This document shows positions 22,938-30,732 of a stretch of 62,829 nucleotides of DNA, one piece after another (within the stretch, counting starts at the first letter, position 1; the number at the start of each line of letters is the position of its first letter). The notes under the pieces were generated by a model. It worked only from the letters and a program-made list of their open reading frames with translations. It was not told the origin of the DNA and did not search any database. The DNA is from a bacterium (GTDB lineage Bacteria; Sysuimicrobiota; Sysuimicrobiia; Sysuimicrobiales; Segetimicrobiaceae): positions 1-62,829 of the forward strand of contig DATGJN010000119.1 in the NCBI GenBank assembly GCA_035295165.1. The letters are read 5' to 3'. The position numbers and the translations under genes are program-made.

Positions 22938-23109
22938 CGTCTCCTTTCAAGGGAGAATTCGCGTTCGCGGCGGCGCCGCCTGCGTGCGGGACCGCGCCGG
23001 CGCATCCCGGCGTGACGGCCCCGTTCAGGCTGCTTGGGTGCGCGGCAGGGCGACCGACGGCGACACCGGGCTTGGCAACCGCGCGGTGGGGCACTAGGAT
23101 GGAGGGCAG

Positions 23110-24300
23110 ATGACCCGTCTGATTCGGCTGGTGCTGTTGTGGGCGGTCGCTGTCGCGGTGACGACAGGCGGCATCGTTGCCGTGCGGCCTGCATCGGCTG
23201 CGCCGGGGATCCGGATCCTCTTCCGGACCGGTGAATCGGCTCCGGACGGAGGCACCTACGCCGAGTTCTCCGACCCGGTGATCAACAACCGCGGGGACAT
23301 CCTGTTCGGGGCCGTGCTGGCGGGTGCGCGGCCCCGCGAGACGATCTACGTGCGGACCGGCAGTGGGCTTCGACCGCTCGCCTCCACGGGCACGTCGGTC
23401 CCCACCGGCGGCGTGTTCCGCGCGTTCAGCGACCTGCTCCTCAACGATCGCGGTACCGTCGGGTTTCTCGCGCGCACGACCGATGCGCGGGCGCCGGAGG
23501 GGATCTACCTGGTGCGGGGCTCGCGCGTCGTGCCCGTCGTGACCGTCGGTCAGGCCGCGCCGACGGGCGGCGCCTTTGCCGATTTTGCGAATCCGGCAAT
23601 CAACAACCGTGACTTGATCGCCTTCGTCGGCCGCACCGTAGGGCAGGAGGGCATCTACACGAACAGCGAGGGGACGACGACCCCGGTGTTGATGGCGGGG
23701 CAACCCTCGCCGACCGGCGGCGCGTTCGAGTTCTTTCTCGACGGAACCCCCGCGCTGAATGATCGTGGGCAGATGGCGCTCGTCGCATCGACGACCGAGC
23801 ACCACGCCCAGGGAGTATTCGTGCTGGTCGACGGGCGGCCCGTGCCCGTCGTGACGACGGAGGACGACGCGCCGGTCGGGGGGCGCTTTACGGAGTTCGG
23901 ATCCGTGGTCCTGACGAACGCGGGCACCGTCGGGTTCATCGGACGGACCGGACGAAGTCAGGTCGCGGAGGCGTTGTACGTGACGGGCCGCGCGGCGCTC
24001 CTCCCCCTCGCCGTCGCCGGGCAGGACGTGGCCGGGGGTGCACTCACGAAGTTCGGCACCGCCGCGATCAATGAACGCGAGGAGATGGTGTTCGAGTTGA
24101 GCCTTCCGATCATCCCCCAAGCCGTCTATGTTGCGACGCGCGCGGGCGTGCGCCCGATCGTGCAAACGGGGGACCGCGCCCCCGGCGGCGGCCTGTTCGC
24201 CGCCTTTAGCACGCCGGTGTTGAACGACGCCGGGCAGGTGGCGTTTGTCGCGGAGACCGACGACGGCCGCCACGGCATTTACCTCCTGGCGCTGCGATGA
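23110..24300 (+). CDS. Secreted seven-repeat propeller-like protein
   Basis: A 396-residue exported protein. The signal peptide is LIRLVLLWAVAVAVTTGGIV with likely cleavage after ASA. The mature part consists of seven repeats of about 50 residues, each with a turn such as APTGGAFADF, then PAINNRDLIAFVGRT or VLNDAGQVAFVAET, and a strand such as GIYLVRGSRVVPVV. Seven regular four-strand-like repeats suggest a seven-bladed beta-propeller. The motif resembles the repeat family often annotated DUF7453 or choice-of-anchor in Planctomycetes and Chloroflexota. GGAGGG precedes the ATG. Its stop overlaps the start of the zinc-ribbon gene (ATGA). It has no catalytic motif; a binding role is inferred. 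Confidence 0.75.
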   Translation: MTRLIRLVLLWAVAVAVTTGGIVAVRPASAAPGIRILFRTGESAPDGGTYAEFSDPVINNRGDILFGAVLAGARPRETIYVRTGSGLRPLASTGTSVPTGGVFRAFSDLLLNDRGTVGFLARTTDARAPEGIYLVRGSRVVPVVTVGQAAPTGGAFADFANPAINNRDLIAFVGRTVGQEGIYTNSEGTTTPVLMAGQPSPTGGAFEFFLDGTPALNDRGQMALVASTTEHHAQGVFVLVDGRPVPVVTTEDDAPVGGRFTEFGSVVLTNAGTVGFIGRTGRSQVAEALYVTGRAALLPLAVAGQDVAGGALTKFGTAAINEREEMVFELSLPIIPQAVYVATRAGVRPIVQTGDRAPGGGLFAAFSTPVLNDAGQVAFVAETDDGRHGIYLLALR

Positions 24301-25025
24301 GTGCGGAGCCGAACGCGGGCGCGGCGCTCGACGGATTGTGGGCCGTCCAACAGGTGGACGCGAGGTTGCTGGACGCCCGCGGGCGCCTGGCGGGGCTCGA
24401 CGACGGGACGGCCCTGCGTGCGGAGACGGACGCGGCTCGTGCCGCGGCCGTCTCCACGGCGGCGCGCCTCCATCAGGCACAGGCGACCCTGCGCGACCAC
24501 GAGCTGCAATTGCAGACGACGGAAGCCAAACAGCGGAAGGCGCACGGCGACCTGTACGGCGGACGGATCTCCAACCCCAAGGAGCTCGCGGGGCTCGAGG
24601 AGGAGAGCGGCGCCCTCGCCCGTACGCGCGACCACCTCGAGGATCAGATTCTGAGTCTGCTCGATCAAGTCGAAGCGCTGAAGCGGGAGGACGCCGAGGC
24701 GCGAGCGTCGTTGGGGGCGCTCGAGCAACGCCTGGCCGCGCACCTCGCGGCGTTCGAAGTAGCCCGCAGCGGGATCGATGCGGAAATCGAGACGCTGCTG
24801 GCGCAGCGCGCGGAGCACGCGGCGACCGTGGAGCCGCGCTTGCTGCGCAAGTACGACGGGATCGCGGCGCAGGAGGGCGGGGTCGGCATGGTCGCGATCC
24901 TCGGCGGGTTCTGCGGCGGATGCCGGAACGACGTGCCGTCGCACTTCGTGTCGCGGATCCGGACCGGGCAGGTCGTGACCTGCGAGCGCTGCCACCGCAT
25001 CCTGTACCTCGACGGCGCGTCGTGA
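24297..25025 (+). CDS. Coiled-coil C4-type zinc-ribbon protein (CT398-like)
   Basis: A 242-residue protein. Residues about 10-180 form a long antiparallel coiled coil with the signature RKAHGDLYGGRISNPKELAG between its arms. The C-terminus is a C4 zinc ribbon with FCGGC and CERCHRILY. It matches CT398/YbgI-linked proteins of unknown exact function found across bacteria, thought to bind nucleic acid or act as adaptors. It is translationally coupled to the upstream propeller gene (ATGA) and overlaps the RNase HI gene downstream (GTGA). The pairing with RNase HI is conserved in many high-GC bacteria and suggests a role in RNA-DNA metabolism. Confidence 0.85.
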   Translation: MSAEPNAGAALDGLWAVQQVDARLLDARGRLAGLDDGTALRAETDAARAAAVSTAARLHQAQATLRDHELQLQTTEAKQRKAHGDLYGGRISNPKELAGLEEESGALARTRDHLEDQILSLLDQVEALKREDAEARASLGALEQRLAAHLAAFEVARSGIDAEIETLLAQRAEHAATVEPRLLRKYDGIAAQEGGVGMVAILGGFCGGCRNDVPSHFVSRIRTGQVVTCERCHRILYLDGAS

Positions 25026-25468
25026 CGCGACCGGCTTCCTCGGAGGTCACGGTGTGCATCGACGGGGCCTCCCGCGGGAACCCCGGGCGGGCCGCCATCG
25101 GCGTCGTCGTGCTGCGTAGCGGCCGTGCGGTCCGCGAGATCGCCGAACCGATCGGGGTCACGACGAACAACGTGGCGGAGTACCGCGCGTTGCTGCGGGC
25201 GCTCGAAGAGGCCGCGGCGCTCGGTGCGCGCCGCCTGCGGGTGCAGAGCGACAGCGAGCTGCTCGTGCGCCAGCTGCTGGGCCAGTACAAAGTCCGCAGC
25301 GAACAGCTTGTCCCGCTCCATCGGACCGCGCGCGCGCGGTTGCGCGCGTTCGACGATGTCGCGATCGTGCGCGTGCCGCGCGAGCAGAATCGCGCGGCAG
25401 ACGCCCTCGCGAACCGCGCGCTGGACGAGGAAGATCCGGCGCCGCGCGCGTCCGCCGGGCGCGCCTGA
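25022..25468 (+). CDS. Ribonuclease HI-family protein
   Basis: A 148-residue RNase H fold enzyme that should cut the RNA strand of RNA-DNA hybrids. All four catalytic acids are present: Asp14 in CIDGASRGNPG, Glu53 in NVAEYRALL, Asp77 in VQSDSELLVRQ and Asp127 in NRAADALANRA. It belongs to the short bacterial/archaeal RnhA-like branch that lacks the basic protrusion of E. coli RNase HI. The start is GTG, overlapping the TGA of the zinc-ribbon gene. Upstream codons in the same frame cover the zinc-ribbon gene and are not coding in this frame. Possible secondary functions such as phosphoglycerate mutase fusion partners are absent. Confidence 0.9.
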   Translation: MTRPASSEVTVCIDGASRGNPGRAAIGVVVLRSGRAVREIAEPIGVTTNNVAEYRALLRALEEAAALGARRLRVQSDSELLVRQLLGQYKVRSEQLVPLHRTARARLRAFDDVAIVRVPREQNRAADALANRALDEEDPAPRASAGRA

Positions 25469-25490
25469 CCGGCGGCGCACGCGGCGCGCA

Positions 25491-25546
25491 TCTCCACAAT
25501 GTCTCCATTTTGAATCCACACTCCCTCCATCCCGTCGCGGCATACT
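25491..25546 (+). promoter_or_regulatory. Four 11-bp direct repeats plus -10: likely response-regulator operator
   Basis: Four consecutive 11-mers carry a TCTCCAC-type core: TCTCCACAATG (25491), TCTCCATTTTG (25502), AATCCACACTC (25513) and CCTCCATCCCG (25524). Six bases later stands CATACT (25541-25546), a 4/6 match to -10. One-turn direct repeats overlapping a missing -35 are how OmpR-family regulators activate promoters. The array sits just ahead of the membrane-protein, regulator and kinase operon, so autoregulation is likely. An array with the same geometry lies at 27941-27996. Confidence 0.7.
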
Positions 25547-25578
25547 GGGGCCGAGCAGAGATACAAGGAGGGGTGTGT

Positions 25579-25947
25579 ATGAGAGTCGTGCTTGCGATCT
25601 TGGTCGCGCTGGCGCTCGCCGCCGCGGGCGCCGGGGTCGCGTCGTACTCGTACTCGCTCGGGGTCGCGCAGGGACTCGCGCAGAGCGGCAAGCTGCCGGC
25701 GCCGGGGCCGTATCCTGGGTACGCGTATCCGTACCCGTACTGGTACGGAGGGCCGTTCCACGGGCCCTTCGGGTTCTTCGGCATCTTCTGGGCGGTGCTG
25801 CTGGTGTTTCTCGTGATCACGCTGCTGCGAGGGATGTTCTGGCGGGGCCGTTCGTGGCGTGGAGGCGGGAGCAGAGGGGTCCCGCCGTGGTTCGAAGAAT
25901 GGCACCGCCGCGCCCATGAGCCGCAGAGCGGCACCGGGACGTCGTAG
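25579..25947 (+). CDS. Small membrane protein ahead of the two-component genes
   Basis: A 122-residue protein with an N-terminal signal-like helix (VVLAILVALALAAAGAGV), a Pro/Tyr/Gly-rich extracytoplasmic stretch (PGYAYPYPYWYGGPF) and a second helix (FGIFWAVLLVFLVITLL) followed by a basic, Gly-rich cytoplasmic tail. ATG at 25579 follows AAGGAGGGG. The frame is open further upstream, through the repeat array, and that part is not used. Proteins of this design often precede OmpR-type regulator/kinase pairs in Chloroflexota and Actinobacteria and may modulate the kinase. That role is inference from position. Confidence 0.7.
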   Translation: MRVVLAILVALALAAAGAGVASYSYSLGVAQGLAQSGKLPAPGPYPGYAYPYPYWYGGPFHGPFGFFGIFWAVLLVFLVITLLRGMFWRGRSWRGGGSRGVPPWFEEWHRRAHEPQSGTGTS

Positions 25948-26097
25948 ATGCGTGTCCGCGTACCGCGCCGTGTGATGGCCCCGGAGCGCCGCGCGTTTGC
26001 TGCGAGCCGGCGCGCCCTCGGGACGGGTAGACGGTGAAGCGGCCGCGGGAAGCCGGCGCAGCAATGGCGCGCTTCCCGCGGCTCGATCTCCTCAACC

Positions 26098-26778
26098 ATG
26101 CGAACGATTCTCGTCGTTGACGATGAGCCCAAGATCGTGCAGGTGGCCCGGGACTACCTGGCGCGGGCCGGGTTCCGCGTGCTGACCGCGGGTGACGGCA
26201 ATGCCGTGCTGACGATGGTGCGGACGGCGCGGCCCGACCTCCTTGTGTTGGACCTGGCCCTGCCCGGGATGGACGGACTCGACATCACCAGGGCGCTGCG
26301 CAGAGAGTCGCAGGTTCCCGTGATCATGCTGACGGCCCGTGCGGACGAATCGGACCGATTGATCGGATTGGAGCTGGGGGCGGACGACTACATCGTCAAG
26401 CCGTTCAGCCCGAAGGAACTGGTGGCCCGTGTCCGAGCCGTCCTGAGGCGGTGGGACGCGGCGCGCGCGGGGACGGATCTCGTCCGCGCCGGCGATCTCG
26501 CGCTCGACGTGCCCCGGATGCGGGCGCGCCTCGGCGACCGCGCGCTTGCGCTCACGCCCACGGAGTTTCAGCTCCTCGCCGTAATCGCCCGCGAGCCGGG
26601 GCGCATCTTCACGCGCGGTCAGCTCCTCGAGGCGGTGCACGGCATTGCCGTAGAGTCCTACGAGCGCGCGATCGACTCGCACATCAAGAACATCCGGCGC
26701 AAGGTCGAGCCGGATCCGCACCACCCGCGGTACGTGCTGTCCGTTCACGGCATCGGCTACAAGTTCGCGGACGAATGA
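26098..26778 (+). CDS. OmpR/PhoB-family response regulator
   Basis: A 226-residue regulator. The receiver domain has the acidic pair in ILVVDDEPK, phospho-acceptor Asp52 in LLVLDLALPGMDG, the switch Thr in VIMLTAR and Lys100 in YIVKPFSP. The winged-helix effector domain reads LTPTEFQLLAVIA, RIFTRGQLLEAVHG, ESYERAIDSHIKNIRRKVE and RYVLSVHGIGYKF. Its ATG lies 150 bp after the membrane-protein gene, and its stop overlaps the kinase start (ATGA). It is the natural candidate to bind the 11-bp direct repeats at 25491 and 27941, since winged-helix regulators of this family bind head-to-tail repeats with that period. Confidence 0.95.
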   Translation: MRTILVVDDEPKIVQVARDYLARAGFRVLTAGDGNAVLTMVRTARPDLLVLDLALPGMDGLDITRALRRESQVPVIMLTARADESDRLIGLELGADDYIVKPFSPKELVARVRAVLRRWDAARAGTDLVRAGDLALDVPRMRARLGDRALALTPTEFQLLAVIAREPGRIFTRGQLLEAVHGIAVESYERAIDSHIKNIRRKVEPDPHHPRYVLSVHGIGYKFADE

Positions 26779-27914
26779 CGCGGGCCCGGTGCGCGTCGCC
26801 GCGCTGGGGCCCCCGCCGCGGGCGTCCGCCGTGGTGGCCCGACGACGAAGCGTGGCCGCCCGCCGGCCGGGGCGAGGTGTGGCGGCACGTCAAGCGACGG
26901 TTTCTGCTCCGCGTGCTCGCGCGTGTGTCGGCGGTGGTCGTCGCGGTGGCAGCTCTGTCGGTCCTCCTCCACTGGGCCGTCATGCACGTGTTCGGGATCA
27001 TGGCGCCCGCGGGGAGGACGGGCGTCGGTGCGGCGACCGTCGCCCTGGCGGCGGTGCTGTGTGGGATGGTTCTTGCCGGCGTCACGGTCCGCGTGATGGT
27101 GAGACGGGTGGGCGATCTCATCGTGGCCCTCGGCAGGATCGCCGACGGTGACTTTGGAACGCGCGTCCGCGAAGCGGGCCCGCCCGAGGCGCGGATCCTC
27201 GGCCGCGCGTTCAATAGAATGGCGGAGCGGTTGGAACGTCAGGACGCGAAGCGCCGCGGGCTGCTGACGGACATTTCCCACGAACTTCGAACGCCGTTGA
27301 CTGTCCTGCAGGGGAATCTGGAGGGGATGCTCGACGGCGTGTACCCCCGCGATGCGGAGCACCTGTCGCTGGTGCTCGAGGAGACGCAGGTGCTCGCTCG
27401 CTTGATCGAGGATCTGCGGACCCTCACGTTGAGCGAGAGCCTCGAACTGGCGCTGGCTCGGGCGCCGACGGATCTCGCCGCGGTGGCCCGCGACGCGGTC
27501 GCCTCGTTCGAAACCCAGGCGGCGGAGGCCGGGGTCTCCTTGCGATTGGACGCCACGCCGGACCTGCCGCTGGCCGAGGTGGACCCGGAGCGCATTCGCC
27601 AAGTGATCAACAATCTGCTGTCCAACGCGCTGCGATATACAGCTGCGGGCGGGACCGTGTTCATGCGTTGTGCGGCGGGTTCCCCGGGGCAGCTCGTCGT
27701 GACCGTCGAGGACACTGGCGCCGGGATCCCGGCGGAGGACCTGGCCCACATCTTCGAACGCTTCTACAAATCGCCCGATTCGCGCGGTACGGGTCTGGGC
27801 CTCGCCATCGCAAAGAGCCTGGTCGAGGCCCACGGCGGCGGGATCATCGCCGAGAGCGTTGTCGGGAAGGGGACGACGATGCGCGTGACGCTGCCCGTCC
27901 AGCCGCCGTCCTAG
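26775..27914 (+). CDS. Sensor histidine kinase
   Basis: A 379-residue membrane kinase partnered with the preceding regulator. Two membrane helices (LARVSAVVVAVAALSVLLHW and VALAAVLCGMVLAGVTV) enclose only a short external loop of about 20 residues. A HAMP segment follows (LGRIADGDFGTRV), then the phospho-acceptor His169 in DISHELRTPL. The ATPase has N box VINNLLSNALRY, G1 DTGAGIP, F box FERFYK and G2 GTGLGLAI. The small external loop suggests sensing within the membrane or via a partner, possibly the small membrane protein encoded upstream. The ATG overlaps the regulator's TGA. The N-terminal 40 residues are Arg/Trp/Pro-rich and cytoplasmic. Confidence 0.93.
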   Translation: MTRARCASPRWGPRRGRPPWWPDDEAWPPAGRGEVWRHVKRRFLLRVLARVSAVVVAVAALSVLLHWAVMHVFGIMAPAGRTGVGAATVALAAVLCGMVLAGVTVRVMVRRVGDLIVALGRIADGDFGTRVREAGPPEARILGRAFNRMAERLERQDAKRRGLLTDISHELRTPLTVLQGNLEGMLDGVYPRDAEHLSLVLEETQVLARLIEDLRTLTLSESLELALARAPTDLAAVARDAVASFETQAAEAGVSLRLDATPDLPLAEVDPERIRQVINNLLSNALRYTAAGGTVFMRCAAGSPGQLVVTVEDTGAGIPAEDLAHIFERFYKSPDSRGTGLGLAIAKSLVEAHGGGIIAESVVGKGTTMRVTLPVQPPS

Positions 27915-27940
27915 CGCCGGCGAGGAGGCCCCGGGCGCGT

Positions 27941-27996
27941 TCTCCACGGCATCTCCACGATTCCCTCACATTGGATCCACGTGCGTGCCGCATACT
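27941..27996 (+). promoter_or_regulatory. Second four-repeat 11-bp array with CATACT
   Basis: The units are TCTCCACGGCA (27941), TCTCCACGATT (27952), CCCTCACATTG (27963) and GATCCACGTGC (27974), then six bases, then CATACT (27991-27996). Unit number, unit length, gap to the -10 and the -10 itself are the same as at 25491-25546, though the bases between cores differ. It lies between the kinase gene and the SDR gene and should place that SDR under the same response regulator. Confidence 0.7.
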
Positions 27997-28082
27997 GAGG
28001 GCAGGTTGCCCGAGCGGATGTCGGTCGTCCTCTGGCGGGCTCGGGTTGGTGCGGCATCGGTCGTGCCGAAGGAGGAAGCCGC

Positions 28083-28904
28083 ATGCACGAGTCTCGTTCC
28101 CTCACGTCCTTCGACGGCGGCGCGTTTGCGGCGCGCCCCATCCCGACCTACCCGGATCTGGCAGGTAAGGTCGCCGTTGTGACGGGGGGGGCCCGCGGCA
28201 TTGGGGCGGCGACGTGCCGGCTCCTGGGCGCAAACGGCGCTCGCGTAGTGGTGAACGGGCGCGATCGCGCGGCGATCGCGGAGGTGGCGGACGCGATTCG
28301 GTGCGACGGGGCGGAGGTGCTCGGCATCGCCGCCGATGTGACCGACGTCGCAGCGATTGAGGGGATGCGCGACCGGACCGAGCGCGACTTGGGCCCCGTC
28401 GACATCCTCGTGGCGTTCGCCGGCGGCAGCACCGTGCACCCCGGTCCGGTTCATCAGATCACGGAGGCGGAGTGGCGTGCGGTCGTGGACGGCAACCTCA
28501 CCGCGGCGTTCCTGACCGCAAAGGCGTTCCTCCCGGCCATGATCCACCGGCGGCGCGGTGCGATCGTGACGATGGCGTCGACCGCGGCGCGTCTCCCGCT
28601 GGGCGCACCAGCGCCGTACGCTGCGGCAAAGGCCGGCGTGGCGACGCTGTCCCGGTGTCTGGCGGCCGAGGTCGGCCGGCACGGCATCCGCGTCAACTGC
28701 ATCGCCCCGTCCGCGATTCGGACGGAGCGCACCGCGCGCGCCATGCCGGAAGAGGTCCAACGGCAGGTGGCCGCGCTCCACCCGCTCGGCAGGCTGGGGG
28801 AGCCGGACGACGTGGCGCTCGCGACGCTGTATTTGGTGTCCGACAGCGCGGCGTGGCTGACGGGTGTCACACTCGACGTCGCGGGCGGTCGGATCATGGT
28901 GTGA
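28083..28904 (+). CDS. Short-chain dehydrogenase/reductase
   Basis: A 273-residue classical SDR, NAD(P)-dependent. The cofactor motif TGGARGIGAATCRLL lies near residues 35-50. FAGGSTVHPGP covers the NNAG-like position. The catalytic Ser is in VTMASTAARLP, and Tyr and Lys are in APYAAAKAGVATL. RVNCIAPSAIRT and GVTLDVAGGRIMV complete the family pattern. A 30-residue N-terminal extension precedes the fold. AAGGAGGAAG lies before the ATG. The promoter carries the second copy of the 11-bp repeat array, so it is the likely target of the adjacent two-component system. Substrate unknown; FabG-like and sugar dehydrogenase roles are both possible. Confidence 0.9.
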   Translation: MHESRSLTSFDGGAFAARPIPTYPDLAGKVAVVTGGARGIGAATCRLLGANGARVVVNGRDRAAIAEVADAIRCDGAEVLGIAADVTDVAAIEGMRDRTERDLGPVDILVAFAGGSTVHPGPVHQITEAEWRAVVDGNLTAAFLTAKAFLPAMIHRRRGAIVTMASTAARLPLGAPAPYAAAKAGVATLSRCLAAEVGRHGIRVNCIAPSAIRTERTARAMPEEVQRQVAALHPLGRLGEPDDVALATLYLVSDSAAWLTGVTLDVAGGRIMV

Positions 28905-28915
28905 GCGCCGGCCCA

Positions 28916-28944
28916 TTGAACCCCTGCGGCGCCCATGCTAGCAT
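28916..28944 (+). promoter_or_regulatory. rnpB promoter
   Basis: TTGAAC (28916-28921), a 17-bp spacer and TAGCAT (28939-28944) form a sigma-70-type promoter whose predicted start is at or near 28951, the 5' base of the RNase P RNA. The -10 lies inside the perfect 16-bp palindrome CCCATGCTAGCATGGG (28932-28947), which may also serve as a binding site. Confidence 0.65.
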
Positions 28945-28950
28945 GGGTGT

Positions 28951-29292
28951 GGGAGCAGGCCGGGCGGCCGCGGGCGCTACGCGCTCGAGGAAAGTCCGGG
29001 CTCCGTAGGGCAGGGTGCTGGGTAACGCCCAGTGGGGGCGACCCCGAGGACAGTGCCACAGAAAGATACCGCCTTCGCACGCAAGCGCGGAGGTAAGGGT
29101 GCAACGGTGCGGTAAGAGCGCACCAGCGGCCGGGCGACCGGCCGGCTCGGCAAACCCCACCCGGAGCAAGGTCACGTAGGGGGAGATGAGGCGGCCCGCC
29201 GATCCCCGGGTAGACTGCTAGAGGCGCCGGGCAACCGGCGTCCCCAGAGAGATGGCCGCACTCGACAGAACCCGGCTTATAGGCCTGCTCCC
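28951..29292 (+). ncRNA. rnpB: RNase P RNA, bacterial type A
   Basis: The catalytic RNA that matures tRNA 5' ends. P1 is closed by GGGAGCAGGC at the 5' end and GCCTGCTCCC at the 3' end, a perfect ten-pair helix that sets the boundaries. The universal core follows: GAGGAAAGTCCGGGCTCC, GACAGTGCCACAGAAA, GGTAAGGGTGCAACGGTGCGG, and the 3' CR-V element CAGAACCCGGCTTATAGGC. Length is 342 nt and the layout is that of ancestral type A. Overlapping reading frames on either strand are spurious. It lies alone between the SDR and DUF1116 genes with its own promoter. Confidence 0.97.
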
Positions 29293-29400
29293 GCTTCCCA
29301 CCGACGCGATGCTTCCCACGGCCGCGCCGTTCGAGCCGGCGCCGCCGCGGCGTGCGGATCCAGCCGTCCTCGCGGCGCGAGTCCGCCGGTCGACCCCGTG

Positions 29401-30645
29401 ATGGCCACCACGACAGACGAGATCAACCGAGCGGTGTTGGAGCGGCTGCACGCGGCCGAGCCGGTGCTCGAGGACGTCCTGTCGGCAGGCGAGGTGGTGC
29501 CCGGGTTCGGGCCGAGGACCGCGCTGCACGCGGGCCCCGCCGTCGCGTGGGACGAGATGTGCGGGCCGCTCCGCGGGGCGGTCGTCGGAGCGCTCCGGCT
29601 CGAGGGCTGGGCCGAGACGGAGACCGACGCGGTCCGCCTGATCCAGTCGGGCGACGTGACGTGTGGATCGGCCCACGACCACGGCGCGGTGGGGCCGATG
29701 GCCGGGGTGATCACGCCGAGCATGCCGGTGTTCGTCGTCCGCAACCGCGCGTTCGGCAACATCGCCTGCTGCACCATCAACGAGGGCATCGGGAGCGCGC
29801 TGCGGTTCGGCGCGAACGATGCGAGCGTGTTGGATCGGCTTCGATGGTTCGCCGCAACGCTGGGTCCTGGACTCGGCGAGGCGGTGCGCGGAGCGGGCGG
29901 GATGGATCTCCGAACGATCATGGCCCGGGCGCTGACGATGGGCGACGAGCTCCACCAGCGGAACGTCGCCGCGACATCGCTGTTCGTTCGGGCGCTCGCG
30001 CCCCATCTCGAGCGTGTGGGCATGTCCGCCGACGCCCGCGGCCGCATCTTCGAGTTCCTGTCGTCCAACGACCAATTCTTCTTGAACCTGGCGATGGCGG
30101 CCGCCAAGGCGTCGGCGGATCCGATGCGGAACGTGCCTGGGTGCACGCTGGTGACGGCGATGGCGCGCAACGGAACCGTGTTCGGGATCCGGGTCAGCGG
30201 GACCGCCGACCGCTGGTTCACCGCGCCGTCGCCCGTGCCTCAGGGGCTTCTGTTCCCGGGGTTCACCGAGGCGGACTGCAACCCTGATCTCGGCGACAGT
30301 GCGATCACGGAGACGATCGGACTCGGCGGCGTGGCGATGGCCGCATCACCGGCGGTCGTCCGATTCGTCGGCGGCGCGTCGGTCCGCGAGGCGCTTGCGG
30401 TGACCCGTGAGATGGGGGAGATCTGCGCCGGGACCAGCCCGTACTACCGCGTTCCCGCGCTCGAGTTCGCCGGCGTGCCCACGGGGATCGACGTCCGACG
30501 CGTCGTCGCGACCGGGATCGCGCCGGTGATCAACACCGGGATCGCTCACCGCCGCGCCGGTGTTGGACAAGTGGGCGCGGGCACGGTGCGGGCGCCGCTC
30601 GGCGCGTTCCGCGACGCCGTCGCTGCGCTCGCCGCCGCGCGATGA
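29401..30645 (+). CDS. DUF1116 domain protein (YahG/YlbE-like)
   Basis: About 414 residues. It matches the DUF1116 family by its ordered motifs: WDEMCGPLRGAVVGAL, HDHGAVGPMAGVITPSMPV, INEGIGSALRFGAN, SNDQFFLNLAMAAAKASAD, TAMARNGTVFGIRVSG and PAPINTG-like APVINTGIAHRRAGVGQVGAG near the end. Family members sit next to FdrA-type acyl-CoA synthetases and carbamate kinases in allantoin/oxamate-type pathways and are now linked to carbamoyl-transferase reactions. No fdrA or kinase of that kind is here. Instead it heads a region of sugar and inositol catabolism. GTG at 29398 directly before ATG at 29401 makes the start ambiguous by one codon. Its role in this setting is unknown. Confidence 0.85.
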   Translation: MATTTDEINRAVLERLHAAEPVLEDVLSAGEVVPGFGPRTALHAGPAVAWDEMCGPLRGAVVGALRLEGWAETETDAVRLIQSGDVTCGSAHDHGAVGPMAGVITPSMPVFVVRNRAFGNIACCTINEGIGSALRFGANDASVLDRLRWFAATLGPGLGEAVRGAGGMDLRTIMARALTMGDELHQRNVAATSLFVRALAPHLERVGMSADARGRIFEFLSSNDQFFLNLAMAAAKASADPMRNVPGCTLVTAMARNGTVFGIRVSGTADRWFTAPSPVPQGLLFPGFTEADCNPDLGDSAITETIGLGGVAMAASPAVVRFVGGASVREALAVTREMGEICAGTSPYYRVPALEFAGVPTGIDVRRVVATGIAPVINTGIAHRRAGVGQVGAGTVRAPLGAFRDAVAALAAAR

Positions 30646-30732
30646 CGGACGGTGATGCCGCCGCCGAAGACACAGGGAACGTCAGGTGGTTCAGAGAAAG
30701 TCGACTTAGACTATTCCCGTCGGAGGTCGCCG

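Noticed and set aside
22612-26064. An 1150-codon reverse-strand frame
   Set aside because: It lies opposite four clearly recognisable genes (propeller protein, zinc ribbon, RNase HI, membrane protein) and is low-complexity; it reflects high-GC codon bias.
28454-29175. Protein frames overlapping rnpB
   Set aside because: The RNase P RNA is unambiguous by its helix P1 and core sequences, so the frames are chance.
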